DNA of 64,000 nucleotides from Orthonyx spaldingii (GCA_013397795.1 VZTJ01000243.1:665487-729486), one strand, 5' to 3'; shown: positions 1 to 10,803, counted from the first letter of the stretch. Notes: generated by a model not told the origin, from the letters alone. Numbers and translations are program-made.

Positions 1-120
1 GGCGCGGAGCCCCGCGCGGCCTCCCGCGGGCAGCGGCGGGGAGCGGTCGCCACCCAGCGGCCCCGGGCCGCCTGTGCCGCTGCGGCGCGGGGCGGGGGAG
101 GGGGCCGGACCCGGCTGACG
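1..120. promoter_or_regulatory. Edge of a CpG island (ONECUT1 side)
   Basis: This stretch is extremely GC-rich with many CpG dinucleotides, and it switches abruptly to AT-rich sequence at about 120. I see no cut-domain coding sequence in it and no clear splice donor. The simplest reading is the downstream edge of the CpG island that covers the ONECUT1 first exon and its flank, which would lie just upstream of the window. It could also be an intronic island. No exon is claimed here. Confidence 0.5.
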
Positions 121-400
121 CGATTAAAATATTGATGTGGTCGCAAAAATCGTTCATTAAGGCAATTTAATCTTTGCTATTAAATGTCCCTTCAATTCAT
201 TTGGGGTAATTAAGATGCAGTTTAAGTGATTAAATTCTAATTACTTATGCTAGGCAAAGAAATATTTGTCACAGTAATATGGTTAACTAAAGACCTAGCT
301 AAAGAGTTTCAACGTTTACTTTAAATGATGTCAGAGGGAAATCAGGTGCTTTCCCCTGATTGATCCACGTAGCGACATGTTCTGTACCGGTGATGTCAGC
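121..400. promoter_or_regulatory. Candidate conserved noncoding element in ONECUT1 intron
   Basis: The block is dense in homeodomain-type cores (ATTA/TAAT) and contains two ATTGAT cores, at 131-136 and 359-364. ATTGAT is the core of the known ONECUT/HNF6 binding site. The AT-rich, low-complexity-free texture and the position next to a CpG island inside the gene are typical of developmental intronic enhancers. Conservation cannot be measured from one sequence, so this is an inference from composition and motifs. Confidence 0.4.
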
Positions 401-3400
401 TGGCTGAAGTGGTTACAGATCCATCAACACTAAGTTTGTGTAAACCCCTGAATCCCGAACTGCTTAGTCAGCACTCCTCAGTCAGATTCACTTCATTATT
501 CCAGGGGCAGCAAATTAAGGTCACTCATTTTAATACAGTGCCCAGGAGTGTGATGTTTACCCTTCTGGCTCAGCTGGGATCTCTGTGTTGGCAGGCTGAT
601 GTCATCCTGTGAGCTTCCCGTATACGAACATATTTTCATCTCTTTTCATGTTATGAGACAACAAAAGAGTGTTCCCTGGATTTGATGGCAGAGAAATGAG
701 ACACAGATCAAAAGATCTATGGGTATATGAAAACACCTATGCCCTGAATAAGCGTAAATACAAATCTCTAGAGAAATAAGTGGCAAATGCTGAATAATGC
801 CAGGATTAAAAAGAAATAATTTTGTGTGGGCTCAGACATTTCAGAATAGACAATGCTCTTTTCAGTTGAAAGGAGCAAGCTTTGGGGAGCAACCAACGAA
901 CCTGTGTCACCCAAGTAGGCTTTCATCACTGAAAAGCTCCACGGGCCTTATCCCACAGTGGGCTGAAGCTTCAGGGAGTGCTCTTTCAAGCACCAGTGCT
1001 GTCTGCTGCCTGCTACAGTGAGAGCTCATGGCCATGAGCTGCCTCGCTGTGTGGAGGCTGCCTCACACAGCACCTTTCCAGAGGGATTCCAGTTCCCAAG
1101 CACCTTTGAAGGCAGGGACAAGAAGGACGGAGCAGTGTAGGGCACCACTAAAGGGTGATATATCAGAGTGAGTGTCACCCAGCAGTTGTGGTTATTATTC
1201 AGATCAAACAGATTTCCTTGGGTTTAGTTCATGTGGTGACATCTACCCTCAGGTCGCCTATTTCTTATATGCCCTTTTATTTTGTTTTCATATTCTGCCA
1301 AATATGACGTTTTTGATAATTGGAAAAGGTTTGTTGTTCGTGTGTCTCTCTGCATGCCCCAGAGGTGTTATTCACATGATAAGGATGCAACTTATCACAC
1401 TTTATTACATGTTATTGCCACCATGAATTTACCACAAGCTTTTGGCTACCTGTTTCCACTGAGCTGCGGTAGCCAGTGTGATTAGAGCTATCGATGATGG
1501 CCAAAGTCCTTAAGCAGGTTCAGCCTCCTACAGAAATACTGCTGCTTTCTCCACCAGAAGGTAGAGCCTCCTACAGATGAGTATCCTTCAGGATATTCTC
1601 TAGTTTATACCAGTGAAGAATTTTCACTCTCCAAAATGTTATTGGATACTGTGTGATGTTTCAAAACTAGAAGCAGATGATTTGGAAAGGGATTCCTAGG
1701 TGGACATGGTTCAGACTATAGCTGAGGCAGAGGTTCAGACTAGAGCTGAGGCTTTATAGACCTGACACAATAGAGATTAGAAAATACATGTAAGAAGAGA
1801 CTTCTAAAAGGGCCACAGGGTTTGGGACAGGGTTTGCCCTTCTTAACGATTCCATTGTTATTCCCCTTGCTTCAGTGACAGTTTTCCAGAAAAGCAGCCA
1901 GCAGAACTTATGGTGATATTTTATTATGTACACCAACCAAACCAGAAACCGTCAGGTATTAGGTTTATTGATAGCATTGCCAGTTTCATTCTTTGCTCCT
2001 GTTTTTCAGAAAGGAAAACTCGAGTTTGCCGGAAACAGCTAGGTACATGTGTACACACCAAAGGCCCCTGAAAACTGATGTATGGTAATCAGGTTTATTT
2101 CCTTAGATTTTAAAAAGAAATCCACCCTCTAGGGATGAAACACTAGACCAAGCATCAGGGTTAACACCTGAGCCTACTGTAATCTTTACTTTTAGACTGA
2201 CTGAATGGTGTAGTTCATATCACAGACAGGCAAAATATCCTTTTCCCTGTCTTGACCTCAAGATGCAATTAGTGCATTTTCATGGGGGACACGATCCTGT
2301 TCACATACTGGCAGAGCAGACAAATCCTGCTGTGCTGTACACAGCTGGGGGCTGCAGGAGAGCGTCAGCAGACAGAAGAGCTGCAGAGGTGAGACCCCAC
2401 TTCTGTACCATGCACAGGCAGCTGGGCCTCCATGGGATGTACAGACCTTACAAGGTTTGGCAAGTTTCCTTGACCAAATCCCTCGGGCGACTTAGAATGA
2501 ACAAAGGGAGACAAAAGTAGATTGATGGGCTATGTCAGGAGAATTGCAAGTGTCAAAAATATCTGTTGCTCAGGGCGGAGGAAGATGGAAGTGAATGGAA
2601 GAGGCCAGAGTTCAGGACTGGATTTATAAGGCTCCTTCTGGCACTGATAGTATTACATTGTCATATCTGCACGTGTGTTGCCAGAGTCAGGGTGACTCTT
2701 CCTTTACCTTTTTTCTTAACGAGATTTTCTTAAAGGTTTTTTCAAAAGGCGTCACATGGAGCATCGCTCAGCCAGGGCAGCCCGGAGACAAAGAACAGGG
2801 CTGTCTGCAGCAGGGAGCGAGGGCAGGGTAAGAGCAGGCGTGTCCTGGGAGAGGTGCCCGTACCTAGGGACCCCAGCACCCTGCAAAGCACCTAAATGCA
2901 ATGTCTGTGCCGTGGGAGAGGGTCCACTCACAGTGCTCAAGGGCAGGGGCACAAGAAGGACACCAGTGCAAATTACTGTTATTATCTTCTGCTACGTATG
3001 AGAAAAGAGAGATGGAGTGTGTGATAAATTGTTGTGAAGACAGGCTCTGGTGTTTTTCCAAAAGAAGCATTTCAGTTGATGTCTCTGGGGCCGGACATCA
3101 GGGGAGGACCTGGCCAGAGCAGGGACAGCCGCTTGCCTGGGTGTGACCTGGCTCCGGCTGCTGTCAGAGGGCCTGGCAGCCCCACTGTGCCAGCTGTCGC
3201 TCTGTGAGCTGGCCAGTCTCTGTGCCTGCTCTGGATCCACTCTCATGTTGGAGCAGATTTTATCCCATGGTGTACATTTGCTCTCTGGCAAGCTGGAAGC
3301 TACAATTTATTATTAAAATTGATTGGCTCCAGTGCAGGGAAAACGATCGCAAGGAAACCCTATTACAGTTTTTCATTATCACCATTATTTATTTTTAAGT

Positions 3401-5837
3401 GCTATTAATATTCCTGAGCCTGGACAAGGCAGAAGATGAGAGGTGGTATCCACCCCTGCTGCTCACAACCTGAGGCCTGGTAGTGCAAGGAGTCTTGGAA
3501 CAATTGAGCCTGTTGGAAAGTTTTTGCCTTCAATCTGCCTCTGGCAAATGCTAATGGAAGTAGAGCTGAAAATATTTGCAAAATACTAAAATAGGCTTAT
3601 TTGTATCATAGACTGGATAGGTTTTACTTTTTTTTACCTAGTAATGAGCACTTTTTTCTTACCTCTGTGGTGTCATTAGCATTAATTAAGAGGTCTTTGA
3701 TACAATTGAAGTTGGGGAACAAGGTCTGTTGTAACTCTTGGGATGTTTTCTGTGGAAATAATTGTTCAGGAATACTACATTTCGGGAAATGAGCACAAGT
3801 TCAGGATGACAACATGTTATGCAAGCTAGTTTCACAATAGATGGTTGGTTTTTTGCTATTCCCTACTATTTCAGAGAATTCCTGTAGTAGCTTGTGATGG
3901 ATCCCCAGAGGCTGGCATTGCTAATTGAGCTGGCTTTGTACCCACTGCTGTGACTGTCACTTGGGATGTGGTGATTCAGACTGAAGCATTGCACAGCACT
4001 GACTTGGATCACGCTATCTGTGCCAGTAGGATTTTGTGACGAGTTATGATCTGGACAGAGTGTCTAGGCAAAAGATGGAATTTGTGTAGCCTTTGAAAAA
4101 GGAAGGTGTAAAGCAGCACGAGCAGAAATGAAGCACCAGGCACAGGAAATGTTGTCTGCACCTGGTTTGTCTTTGCTGCCTGAGCCTGTTAGCAGGGCAG
4201 TCAGAGCTCGAGGCTGAGGCTCTTGTAAAGGTGAGCTCCTACAGCTGCTTTCCCAGGAATTTCTGATCATCAAATGGTCAGACATATATAAAAGACCAAG
4301 ATGCTGTTGGTATCTCCTTTGCTCCTCATTCTTAATATTTGTCAGTAAATAATAGATTATTCCTGCAAAAGCATTTTTAACCCTTGATTTGGCAATGTTA
4401 ACCTCCAGTGGGGATGCAGATTATTTCAGCAGACACCAATCCTCACAGTGCATTCAGCAGTTTGGCTTCCGTAGGGGCTTGCATGCATGAGGAAACCTGG
4501 GTTTTAGCCCAGAAGCTCCATGGTGTTTTAGAGGTCAGGATGTAACTTCAAAGCGTTCTTCAAAGGTTTTCAGATAAAAATACCTGTAGGAGATATGGGT
4601 TTGACATCCCAGTCTGTTTGATTGATGTGTCATTTCTTATGAAAGAGTATGTGGCTGGAATATCTATTGTTAGGGATCTTTTCAAAAGCCTCTCCTCGGA
4701 GAGGACTGAGCCACCAGTGTCTTGGTCCCTGCGTGGGCCAGCAGAAGGAGCATTCACAGCTCCTGGATCCTGATCTGTGCAGTTCCTATTTCTCAAGTAC
4801 CAAAGGTGGATGACTATATTTATACCTCCCTCGAGCAATGAAATCCTCATGCCAGGGCTGGCTCTCAGTAGTAATAGAAGTTGTAGGAAGGACCTTTGCA
4901 AAGTAATTTGCTGTTTTCATTGCAATAACCATGGCAGAAGTGGCGATACTGCATGAAATTCTTCATATGATCAGTACTGATCTCCACAGAAGCCAGGACT
5001 AGATAGACACAGAGAAAGAACATTCATATTACCTTCAGAAATACATCTCTCAACCAGAATTAAAGGGCATTGTTAGAGAAAAAAGGGAAACAGACAACTT
5101 CAGACAATTTTGAAAGTGAGACAGAGGAGTCTGTCCTCCCAAGGAAGCTTGTATCCTAGCAAAATGCTAACAAGAGGAGTCAAAGGCTGACAGGGGATCT
5201 GGGAGTCTCCCTCACATCCCATCGGATCCTGCCTGGAAGGTGATCTGTGAGGCAGACTTCAAACTGCAAGCACCCTTTAATAATGTAGAGCAAAATAACA
5301 TTCTCAAAGGGAAAGAAGGGATGATAGATGAAATAAGGAGCAATTCTATTAAGAAGATTTAATATACCATTGTTTTTCACAACAAAGCATTTTGTTTTGT
5401 TTGGAATACATCTGATCTGTAAGACTGTAGTAGCACCCTGATTTCTCACAGTTCAGTCAACAAAAACTACAGAAATGGATTGAAAGCAACTAAGAATGGT
5501 AAAATTGTGGTCAAGGTTGACCTTAGAGTTGACTGAATTTCCACTCTACCTCCTAGAGATATTAAAGAGTTAAATTCTCAGCACTAATGGGTGGTATCGA
5601 CATGTAAGCTCTCAGTAACAGCATTTGCTGAGTTTTAACAGACAACAACAGAGGTATTTTCTAGTTTTTATTCCTTATACTTGTTATAGTTTAGAATGAG
5701 TTCAAAAATTCAATGTCCCACATCCTCTCCAAATTTGGAAGCTGACGGGAACAGACTTTTTTCCCTAGTTTGCCCTGTGTTGTGTGCCCATATCCTCCTC
5801 TGCCAGCCCTCTCTAACTGTCCTTCCCTTTCTTGCAG
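401..5837 (+). other. ONECUT1: ONECUT1 intron, 3' part
   Basis: This is intron sequence leading into the terminal exon. The last 30 bases are a good acceptor: a candidate branch point CTAAC at 5813-5817, a long pyrimidine tract, and AG at 5836-5837. Small open frames in the stretch are short and show no family signature. A 24-base tandem duplication sits at 1708-1755, and an AT-rich patch at about 3290-3410. Nothing else in the interval supports a gene. The upstream exon with the cut domain is not in the window. Confidence 0.85.
5813..5837 (+). promoter_or_regulatory. ONECUT1: Splice acceptor of ONECUT1 terminal exon
   Basis: The segment has a CTAAC branch-point candidate at 5813-5817, then a C/T tract and AG at 5836-5837. 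The spacing of about 20-25 bases is normal. It sets the exon start and the phase: two bases of the split codon come from this exon. Confidence 0.85.
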
Positions 5838-6130
5838 CGTGCAAAAGGAAAGAACAAGAACACGGGAAGGATAGAGGGAATACACCCAAAAAGCCTCGGC
5901 TGGTCTTCACTGATGTCCAGCGTCGAACTCTACATGCAATATTCAAGGAAAATAAGCGTCCGTCCAAAGAATTACAAATCACCATTTCCCAGCAGCTCGG
6001 GTTGGAGCTGAGCACCGTCAGCAACTTTTTCATGAATGCACGGAGGAGGAGTCTGGATAAGTGGCAAGACGAGGGCAGCTCCAATTCAGGCAACTCATCT
6101 TCTTCATCAAGCACTTGTACCAAAGCATGA
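5838..6130 (+). CDS. ONECUT1: ONECUT1 (HNF6) terminal coding exon: homeodomain and C-terminus
   Basis: ONECUT1 is a nuclear cut-homeodomain transcription activator that controls liver, biliary, pancreatic and neuronal differentiation. The exon starts after the AG at 5837. Its first two bases complete a split codon, which is Ala in family members, and it ends at the TGA at 6128-6130. It encodes a basic linker beginning CKRKEQEHGKDRG, then the divergent homeodomain (about 5885-6064). Recognition helix 3 carries the family-specific Phe48 and Met50 (codons at 6026 and 6032) followed by NARRR. The Ser-rich tail ends STCTKA. The residue choices (SLDKWQDEGSSNSGN in the tail) match ONECUT1 rather than ONECUT2, whose tail starts EKWQDD. 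The cut domain and N-terminus are upstream of the window. The reading frame is intact with no sign of damage. A longer open frame reaching back to 5696 is intron read-through. Confidence 0.97.
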
Positions 6131-6169
6131 AGGAATAACCACGAACTAAAACCTCGGTGGAAAAGCTTT

Positions 6170-6194
6170 AAAAATAAATAAATAAATAAATAAA
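6170..6194 (+). repeat. (AAAT)n microsatellite with overlapping AATAAA hexamers
   Basis: About six tandem AAAT units lie about 40 bases after the ONECUT1 stop codon. They create several overlapping AATAAA hexamers, which could act as a very proximal poly(A) signal, but their position so close to the stop makes this a minor possibility. Confidence 0.85.
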
Positions 6195-6259
6195 GACAGG
6201 CCAGGACCTCAAAATAGCAGGTTTATACTTAGAACTATTTGAAAAAAATATTTATAAGT

Positions 6260-6275
6260 CCAAAGAAACCAAAGA
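6260..6275 (+). promoter_or_regulatory. miR-9 site pair 1 (7-mer-A1 and 8-mer)
   Basis: CCAAAGA at 6260-6266 is immediately followed by the 8-mer ACCAAAGA at 6268-6275. The 8-mer is the full seed match for miR-9 (seed CUUUGGU). Both are in sense orientation in the ONECUT1 3' UTR. Confidence 0.7.
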
Positions 6276-6847
6276 CTTATTTCACCTGCATTATGACTTT
6301 GTTCTAAGACACACACTTTAGTAGGATGACGACTTGCAAAAAACAGAGAGGAAGAAGAAAGCAAAATGGAGGGAATGAAACAGAAAGCAAAGAGAAGAGG
6401 AACAGACCACTGGTCTTACACCTTTGCCCATTATCATCTTCACCGTCTTGGCTGTTTAGTGGTTTGGAGCATAGTGATTTCCTGTCATTGAACAGACATC
6501 TCTTTGGATACAGCTCTTCATGTCCACAGCAGTTGCCATGAAGGTGTTCCGTGTATCCGTACTGCGTACATGCCAGTGGGTAGGGACTTAGTCAGGGCTG
6601 GTCTCCAGAGAGGGCTGTGCCGTGGCACGGCTGACAAAGCGTGGAGTCGTCTGAATTCCTTGGAACGGTAGTGTGATTTTTGCTGTTTCACAGTTTGAAC
6701 TTTACTGGTGCAATGCCTGGAAACAAGTTCAAACTAGGCAAAGAAATTTTGAATGGTACCTAAACCAGTGCATTCTCTTTGTTTGTTAAGGAATGTTCAG
6801 ATTTAAAAAAGGAAAACTATTCCATCCATAAAAAAAATCGACTAGCT

Positions 6848-6855
6848 ACCAAAGA
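6848..6855 (+). promoter_or_regulatory. miR-9 8-mer site 2
   Basis: This is the 8-mer ACCAAAGA in AT-rich UTR context, preceded directly by AGCT, which can add a short stretch of 3' pairing to miR-9. Confidence 0.7.
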
Positions 6856-7111
6856 ACACATTTAATAATTATATTGCAGGTATTTTATTGCAATGATTTT
6901 AATATTCCAAAGCTATTTTTACACAAATACTATGTAGAGTTATAGGTATAAACTAATCTAACTGTATAACACATAAAACTTGTAATCAAGACTGTTATTT
7001 GCAATTAGTAAAACCACATTATCGTTTTTTTCCGTGATTGGCAAGAAAGAATGTCACCCGAGGAGATCACAGCCCCTGGCAGAGCACGGGAACTGAGAAT
7101 GGGATGCTGCT

Positions 7112-7154
7112 TCCATTGAAGTCAGTGAGCCCTTTCCTCACTGACTTCAACGGG
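7112..7154 (+). repeat. 14-bp perfect hairpin in ONECUT1 3' UTR
   Basis: The left arm at 7116-7129 and the right arm at 7137-7150 are perfectly complementary over 14 bases around a 7-base loop (7130-7136). Beyond one mismatch the stem gains two more pairs and a wobble, out to 7112 and 7154. The arms contain the TTGAAGTCA / TGACTTCAA words that recur in ancient amniote interspersed repeats. It may therefore be two inverted fragments of such an element retained as a UTR stem-loop. Confidence 0.75.
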
Positions 7155-8109
7155 AGCACAAGAAGGAGCCACGTGTTAGAGCGGAGTGTGACACGGAGTG
7201 TGACACCGTCCCCAGGCGCTGTCCCAGGCTGCAGCCCGGGCGCTGTGTTTCAGAGTGGCTCAGCTCTGCCATCTAGCCTGCGAACAGGAGACCTGAGGCA
7301 CTCAGGATGCAAAAATGAAACGAATTGAGGCATGCAAAACCACAGGGCTCACCGTCTGATCAATACTCATTGACATGAGTGAGCTTTTTTTTACCTATCG
7401 ACTTTACCAGGCAAAGGAATAGTAACAGCTTTGAAGGCTCGTGGTCTTTTCCTATTGAAAACAGTGGGACAACACCAGTTAATGTTGGTGGGAGGAGCTC
7501 CAAGAGGAGCTCCAGTAGTGCTTTTGGAAGGAGGCATGGTGATCCCTCTGAAGTCAAGAGCAAAATTCCCATGACACCGAGATACAGCCTGATGTTTTGT
7601 GGCTTTGTATTTATGTGTAGCAGGCTGAGCTTTTGTCCCATGCATTCTTTCTTGCTCATCTATTAGTCAGGATAATGCATGAAATAGTTTAAAGTTTGTA
7701 GCTGAAAAGCTTTAAATGCTCTGTTGCTAACAGACCCATAGGAGAGAAATCATCCCGTTCCTACTCCGATAGAATTAAAGAGAAAAGCGTGTAACATCTG
7801 CATATTTTAGTGTAAGGGGAAAATAGACTTTAAAAACCATACTTGTGCCTGTTAGATTTCTAACTGGTATTTCAAATTACTGTAGTAATTATGCTAGGTA
7901 TATTAAATTCCAAAATTACCAAATATGCAGGTATAGGCCCAATGCAAGGACTAGAAATAGGTAATCTTACTTACAACTTTTTTGTTTTTAAGAAAATAAA
8001 AAAGAAGAAGAAAGGAAAATTCAAGGTAAACTAGAATCTAAACACTATAAACAGTAGCAGATACTGGTTTGGGGGATGAAGCCCACTCAAAACTCAAAAT
8101 ACCAGTGAC

Positions 8110-8116
8110 ACCAAAG
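8110..8116 (+). promoter_or_regulatory. miR-9 7-mer-m8 site 3
   Basis: ACCAAAG followed by T, so a 7-mer-m8 match. Sense strand, within the inferred 3' UTR. Confidence 0.6.
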
Positions 8117-8685
8117 TAGAGCAACTTTTGTAGCACCAGTTATTTCCAGCGAGAACAGGGTCTAGTCAAGGTTCAGGGTATACAGTTTATTTCCACTCAG
8201 TGTTTAGAATACAGATGAAATATCTCTTTATTAAAATAAAGTGAAATAAACCCAGTATTTTTGGCACCGAATATTTCTCTGTATTTCAGTATGTCAAACC
8301 CACTTTAAGGCTGACAAAGCAATTATCTACGAAAATGGAATCTAATCTGGAAGTTTTTTGAGTCTCTAGGTTACCTTAAATTTTAGCAAGCTTTCTTTTC
8401 AAGTGTTCCATCCCCATGGAGACATAATTGACATGGAAACATTAATAAGCTCACATATAAAGTACCTTATGAATGCAGTCTCGTTAGTGTAAGGTTAATA
8501 AAGGACAGTGATAACTAATGGTTTAGTTTTTTCCAGCAAAACACTGCTTTGTAACGTACCTATAGTTTAGAGAATAAAGCCTTATTTATTTAAAACTTGA
8601 GAATTTAAAAATGCAGGGAAATTCAAAGTACATTGCCGCATTTTTAGTATTTCCATTGTATTGTCTTTATAGACTACTTGCTGAA

Positions 8686-8693
8686 ACCAAAGA
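8686..8693 (+). promoter_or_regulatory. miR-9 8-mer site 4
   Basis: ACCAAAGA 8-mer, with A-rich flanks that favour accessibility. Within the inferred ONECUT1 3' UTR. Confidence 0.7.
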
Positions 8694-8746
8694 GAACTTT
8701 CATACCAGCATTAAATTTGCACCCAATATGCAATTTCAGGATTTCT

Positions 8747-8858
8747 GACACACACACATGCAAGCCCCTAAGTAGGACTGTGTATATGTACATGCACACA
8801 CATTTTTATGGGGTGTATGTATGTATGTATACATATGCACACACACGTCACACACACT
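8747..8858. repeat. Compound CA / GTAT simple repeat
   Basis: Interrupted runs of CA dinucleotides (about 8747-8758, 8795-8801 and 8838-8857) surround TGTATATG and GTATGTATGTAT tracts. This is a compound microsatellite within the inferred UTR. The chance open frame over it is not coding. Confidence 0.8.
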
Positions 8859-9914
8859 AAAACTGATGCACAAGTAATAGACTTCAAGTGTTTTGGGTTT
8901 TTTACATGTCTGTTTAAGTATATATAAACCTTCTGGTTTCCTCTAAGCCATTAGGAACAAACCACTCTTCCCATAAGCAATATGCGCCTCATACTCTCAA
9001 TAGGCAAAAACCACACTTTTCTTTAATTTCTTTCAAAACATGAAGCAAATAACTCTGGAACTGCTCAGTCTACCTGGAAAGCTGTGTTCCCTCTGAGCAG
9101 GCTGCCCGGCCACGCCGACTGAAGCATGGAGAGGTTACCTGGTGCTCCCTTGCTCTGACTGGTGCCATTACTCAACAGGGCATCCTTGAAGGGGAGTTTC
9201 TTCTAATGCTGCATTTAACATTACCCAGGAAACCTGTCTCTGTCCTGTTAGTGTTAGTCTTTCAGTTCACTTCATTCCTGACAAAATGGAAAAAAAAAAA
9301 TCAACAAAGGGATCTAAAACTCTGCCAGGAAGGGTTAGGAGAGGGAGCAGAACCTGAAACAGTTTGGGAGCATCAGGAGATGGGGCTTCAGTCAAAGGTG
9401 ACTCCAGGGGCAAGAGGGCATTAGGAACACGCATTCAGCTAACAGGCTGCATCCAAACCTGACCGCAGTGACCCACAGGGGGAGGCTGGCCGAGAGATGA
9501 ACTGTCCGCATCCATCCCCATTGTAAATGGCATCGTTAGATTTCTAGGGAAAAAAGAACAAAACAAAACAAAAAAAAAAAGTTATCCCCCTTCAGACCAC
9601 CCCGCACCGCTCCGTTAGCCCTGCGTGGCTTCCCAGGGCCGCAGCCTCCTCTCCTTACTCAGGTAAAGCAAACCCCACCAGAGCGAGCCAGCCAGCAACG
9701 GGGCTTTCGCTTGGGAAGTTGCTCCTGCACAGCCCATGCCAGGAGCAAACTCCCAAGCAGCCGAGTGGCTGGGGTGGCCTGGCGTGAGACCAGCCCCAGG
9801 GCTGCCCGTGGGCACCGCTGCTCTCCTGGGTTTCAGGATCAGGCCGCGGTGGTGGTGGGCACTGCCCCAGGGGCTGCTGCTGCCCGGAGGGCTCGGAAAC
9901 ACTGCTGAGCTTAT

Positions 9915-9922
9915 ACCAAAGA
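9915..9922 (+). promoter_or_regulatory. miR-9 8-mer site 5
   Basis: ACCAAAGA 8-mer at the 3' edge of a GC-rich pocket of the inferred UTR (about 9600-9900). Confidence 0.7.
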
Positions 9923-10032
9923 GTCTTAGGACACCTCTCCTCACCTGAGTTGTAAACAAGACATTTTTACCCCAAAAAACGTTCCTTCTTTCTACTACTC
10001 TTCCTCCTATCCTCCTCCTCTTCCTCCTCCTT

Positions 10033-10040
10033 TGTACATA
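10033..10040 (+). promoter_or_regulatory. Pumilio-type motif
   Basis: TGTACATA fits the Pumilio recognition element TGTANATA. Similar sense-strand motifs are at 11436-11443 (TGTATATA) and 12364-12371 (TGTAAATA). Individually each is a weak prediction. Confidence 0.4.
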
Positions 10041-10253
10041 GGGATGAAAACTATGCATTTAGCAAACAAAGAGAAAGCACTTACCCTTTTCTATCTCACT
10101 GCGTTTGGGTGCATTCAAAGGCCCAGGGGCTAATTTTGAGACTTTGCTTAGCCTCCTGGTTTATTATTGTGGTGTGGTTAGCTTTACAATACATTTGGTA
10201 ACTATTTGCTAAAGACAAAGAAGCAAAAGGTAAGGAATAGCTACTTCCACGTG

Positions 10254-10255
<2 letters not shown>

Positions 10256-10284
<29 letters not shown>
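10256..10284. repeat. Poly(A) tract
   Basis: An almost pure run of adenines with one G interruption, inside the inferred UTR. It could be a slippage tract or an internal oligo(dT) priming site that confuses 3'-end mapping. Confidence 0.9.
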
Positions 10285-10314
10285 GTGTGTAAAGATCTAC
10301 TATTTATAGTGTGA

Positions 10315-10322
10315 ACCAAAGA
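10315..10322 (+). promoter_or_regulatory. miR-9 8-mer site 6
   Basis: ACCAAAGA 8-mer, three bases before a let-7 8-mer at 10325-10332. The seed starts are 10 bases apart, within the range where neighbouring miRNA sites often cooperate. Confidence 0.7.
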
Positions 10323-10324
10323 TG

Positions 10325-10332
10325 CTACCTCA
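10325..10332 (+). promoter_or_regulatory. let-7 8-mer site
   Basis: CTACCTCA is the complete 8-mer seed match of the let-7/miR-98 family. It lies between two miR-9 sites in the densest part of the array. Confidence 0.5.
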
Positions 10333-10369
10333 CTCGATTTCCATTGGTGATTTTAATCACATTGATGAT

Positions 10370-10387
10370 ACCAAAGAATACCAAAGA
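10370..10387 (+). promoter_or_regulatory. miR-9 8-mer doublet, sites 7 and 8
   Basis: Two ACCAAAGA 8-mers at 10370-10377 and 10380-10387 are separated by only two bases, giving a 10-base period. This looks like a small tandem duplication of the site. Confidence 0.75.
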
Positions 10388-10564
10388 TTTTTCATGCACG
10401 GCCTTGGTCTGGAAAGGGAACTCATCCTCCTTCTTACCCCCTTCCCCCTGACCCCCTTCCTCACCTTCACTCAGTGTGTAACCTTGTCTTCATTCTTAGT
10501 GGTAATGCTAATAACCTTACGAATACTTCTCTTGCTACAACTGCTACTACTGACGATGATAAGG

Positions 10565-10593
10565 ATAATAATAATAATAATAATAATAATAAA
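10565..10593. repeat. (AAT)n microsatellite
   Basis: About nine tandem ATA/AAT units in the inferred UTR, ending in AATAAAG. The open frames that encode Ile or Leu runs here are repeat artefacts. Confidence 0.9.
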
Positions 10594-10637
10594 GCTCTAG
10601 GCAAACATGTTGCAAACTTTGTAAACTCATAGGACGA

Positions 10638-10657
10638 GTGCCTTGCTTGAACCAAAG
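10638..10657 (+). promoter_or_regulatory. miR-124 7-mer next to miR-9 7-mer site 9
   Basis: GTGCCTT at 10638-10644 is a miR-124 7-mer-m8 match and ACCAAAG at 10651-10657 is a miR-9 7-mer-m8 match. They are 13 bases apart start to start. Both miRNAs are neuronal. Confidence 0.45.
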
Positions 10658-10803
10658 TGTTAAACCGCTGTTGACCTCTTTATCTCTCACCTTATACTCT
10701 TTGAATACCTCAGCCTGTTAGAAAGGCCACTAATGAAAAAAAGGAATAATTCTTCACCGTGGTGCTTTTTGCCGTGCAACCATGCAATGAAACTTTCTTT
10801 GAT

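Noticed and set aside
5696..5837. Upstream extension of the ONECUT1 homeodomain frame to an ATG at 5696
   Set aside because: It crosses a strong branch point, pyrimidine tract and AG. The residues do not resemble ONECUT1 upstream of CKRKEQ.
6843..6855. Extended pairing of miR-9 to CTAGCTACCAAAGA
   Set aside because: Beyond the seed only AGCT pairs contiguously with miR-9 (bases 14-17) and the target has no loop opposite the miRNA bulge. It stays an ordinary 8-mer site.
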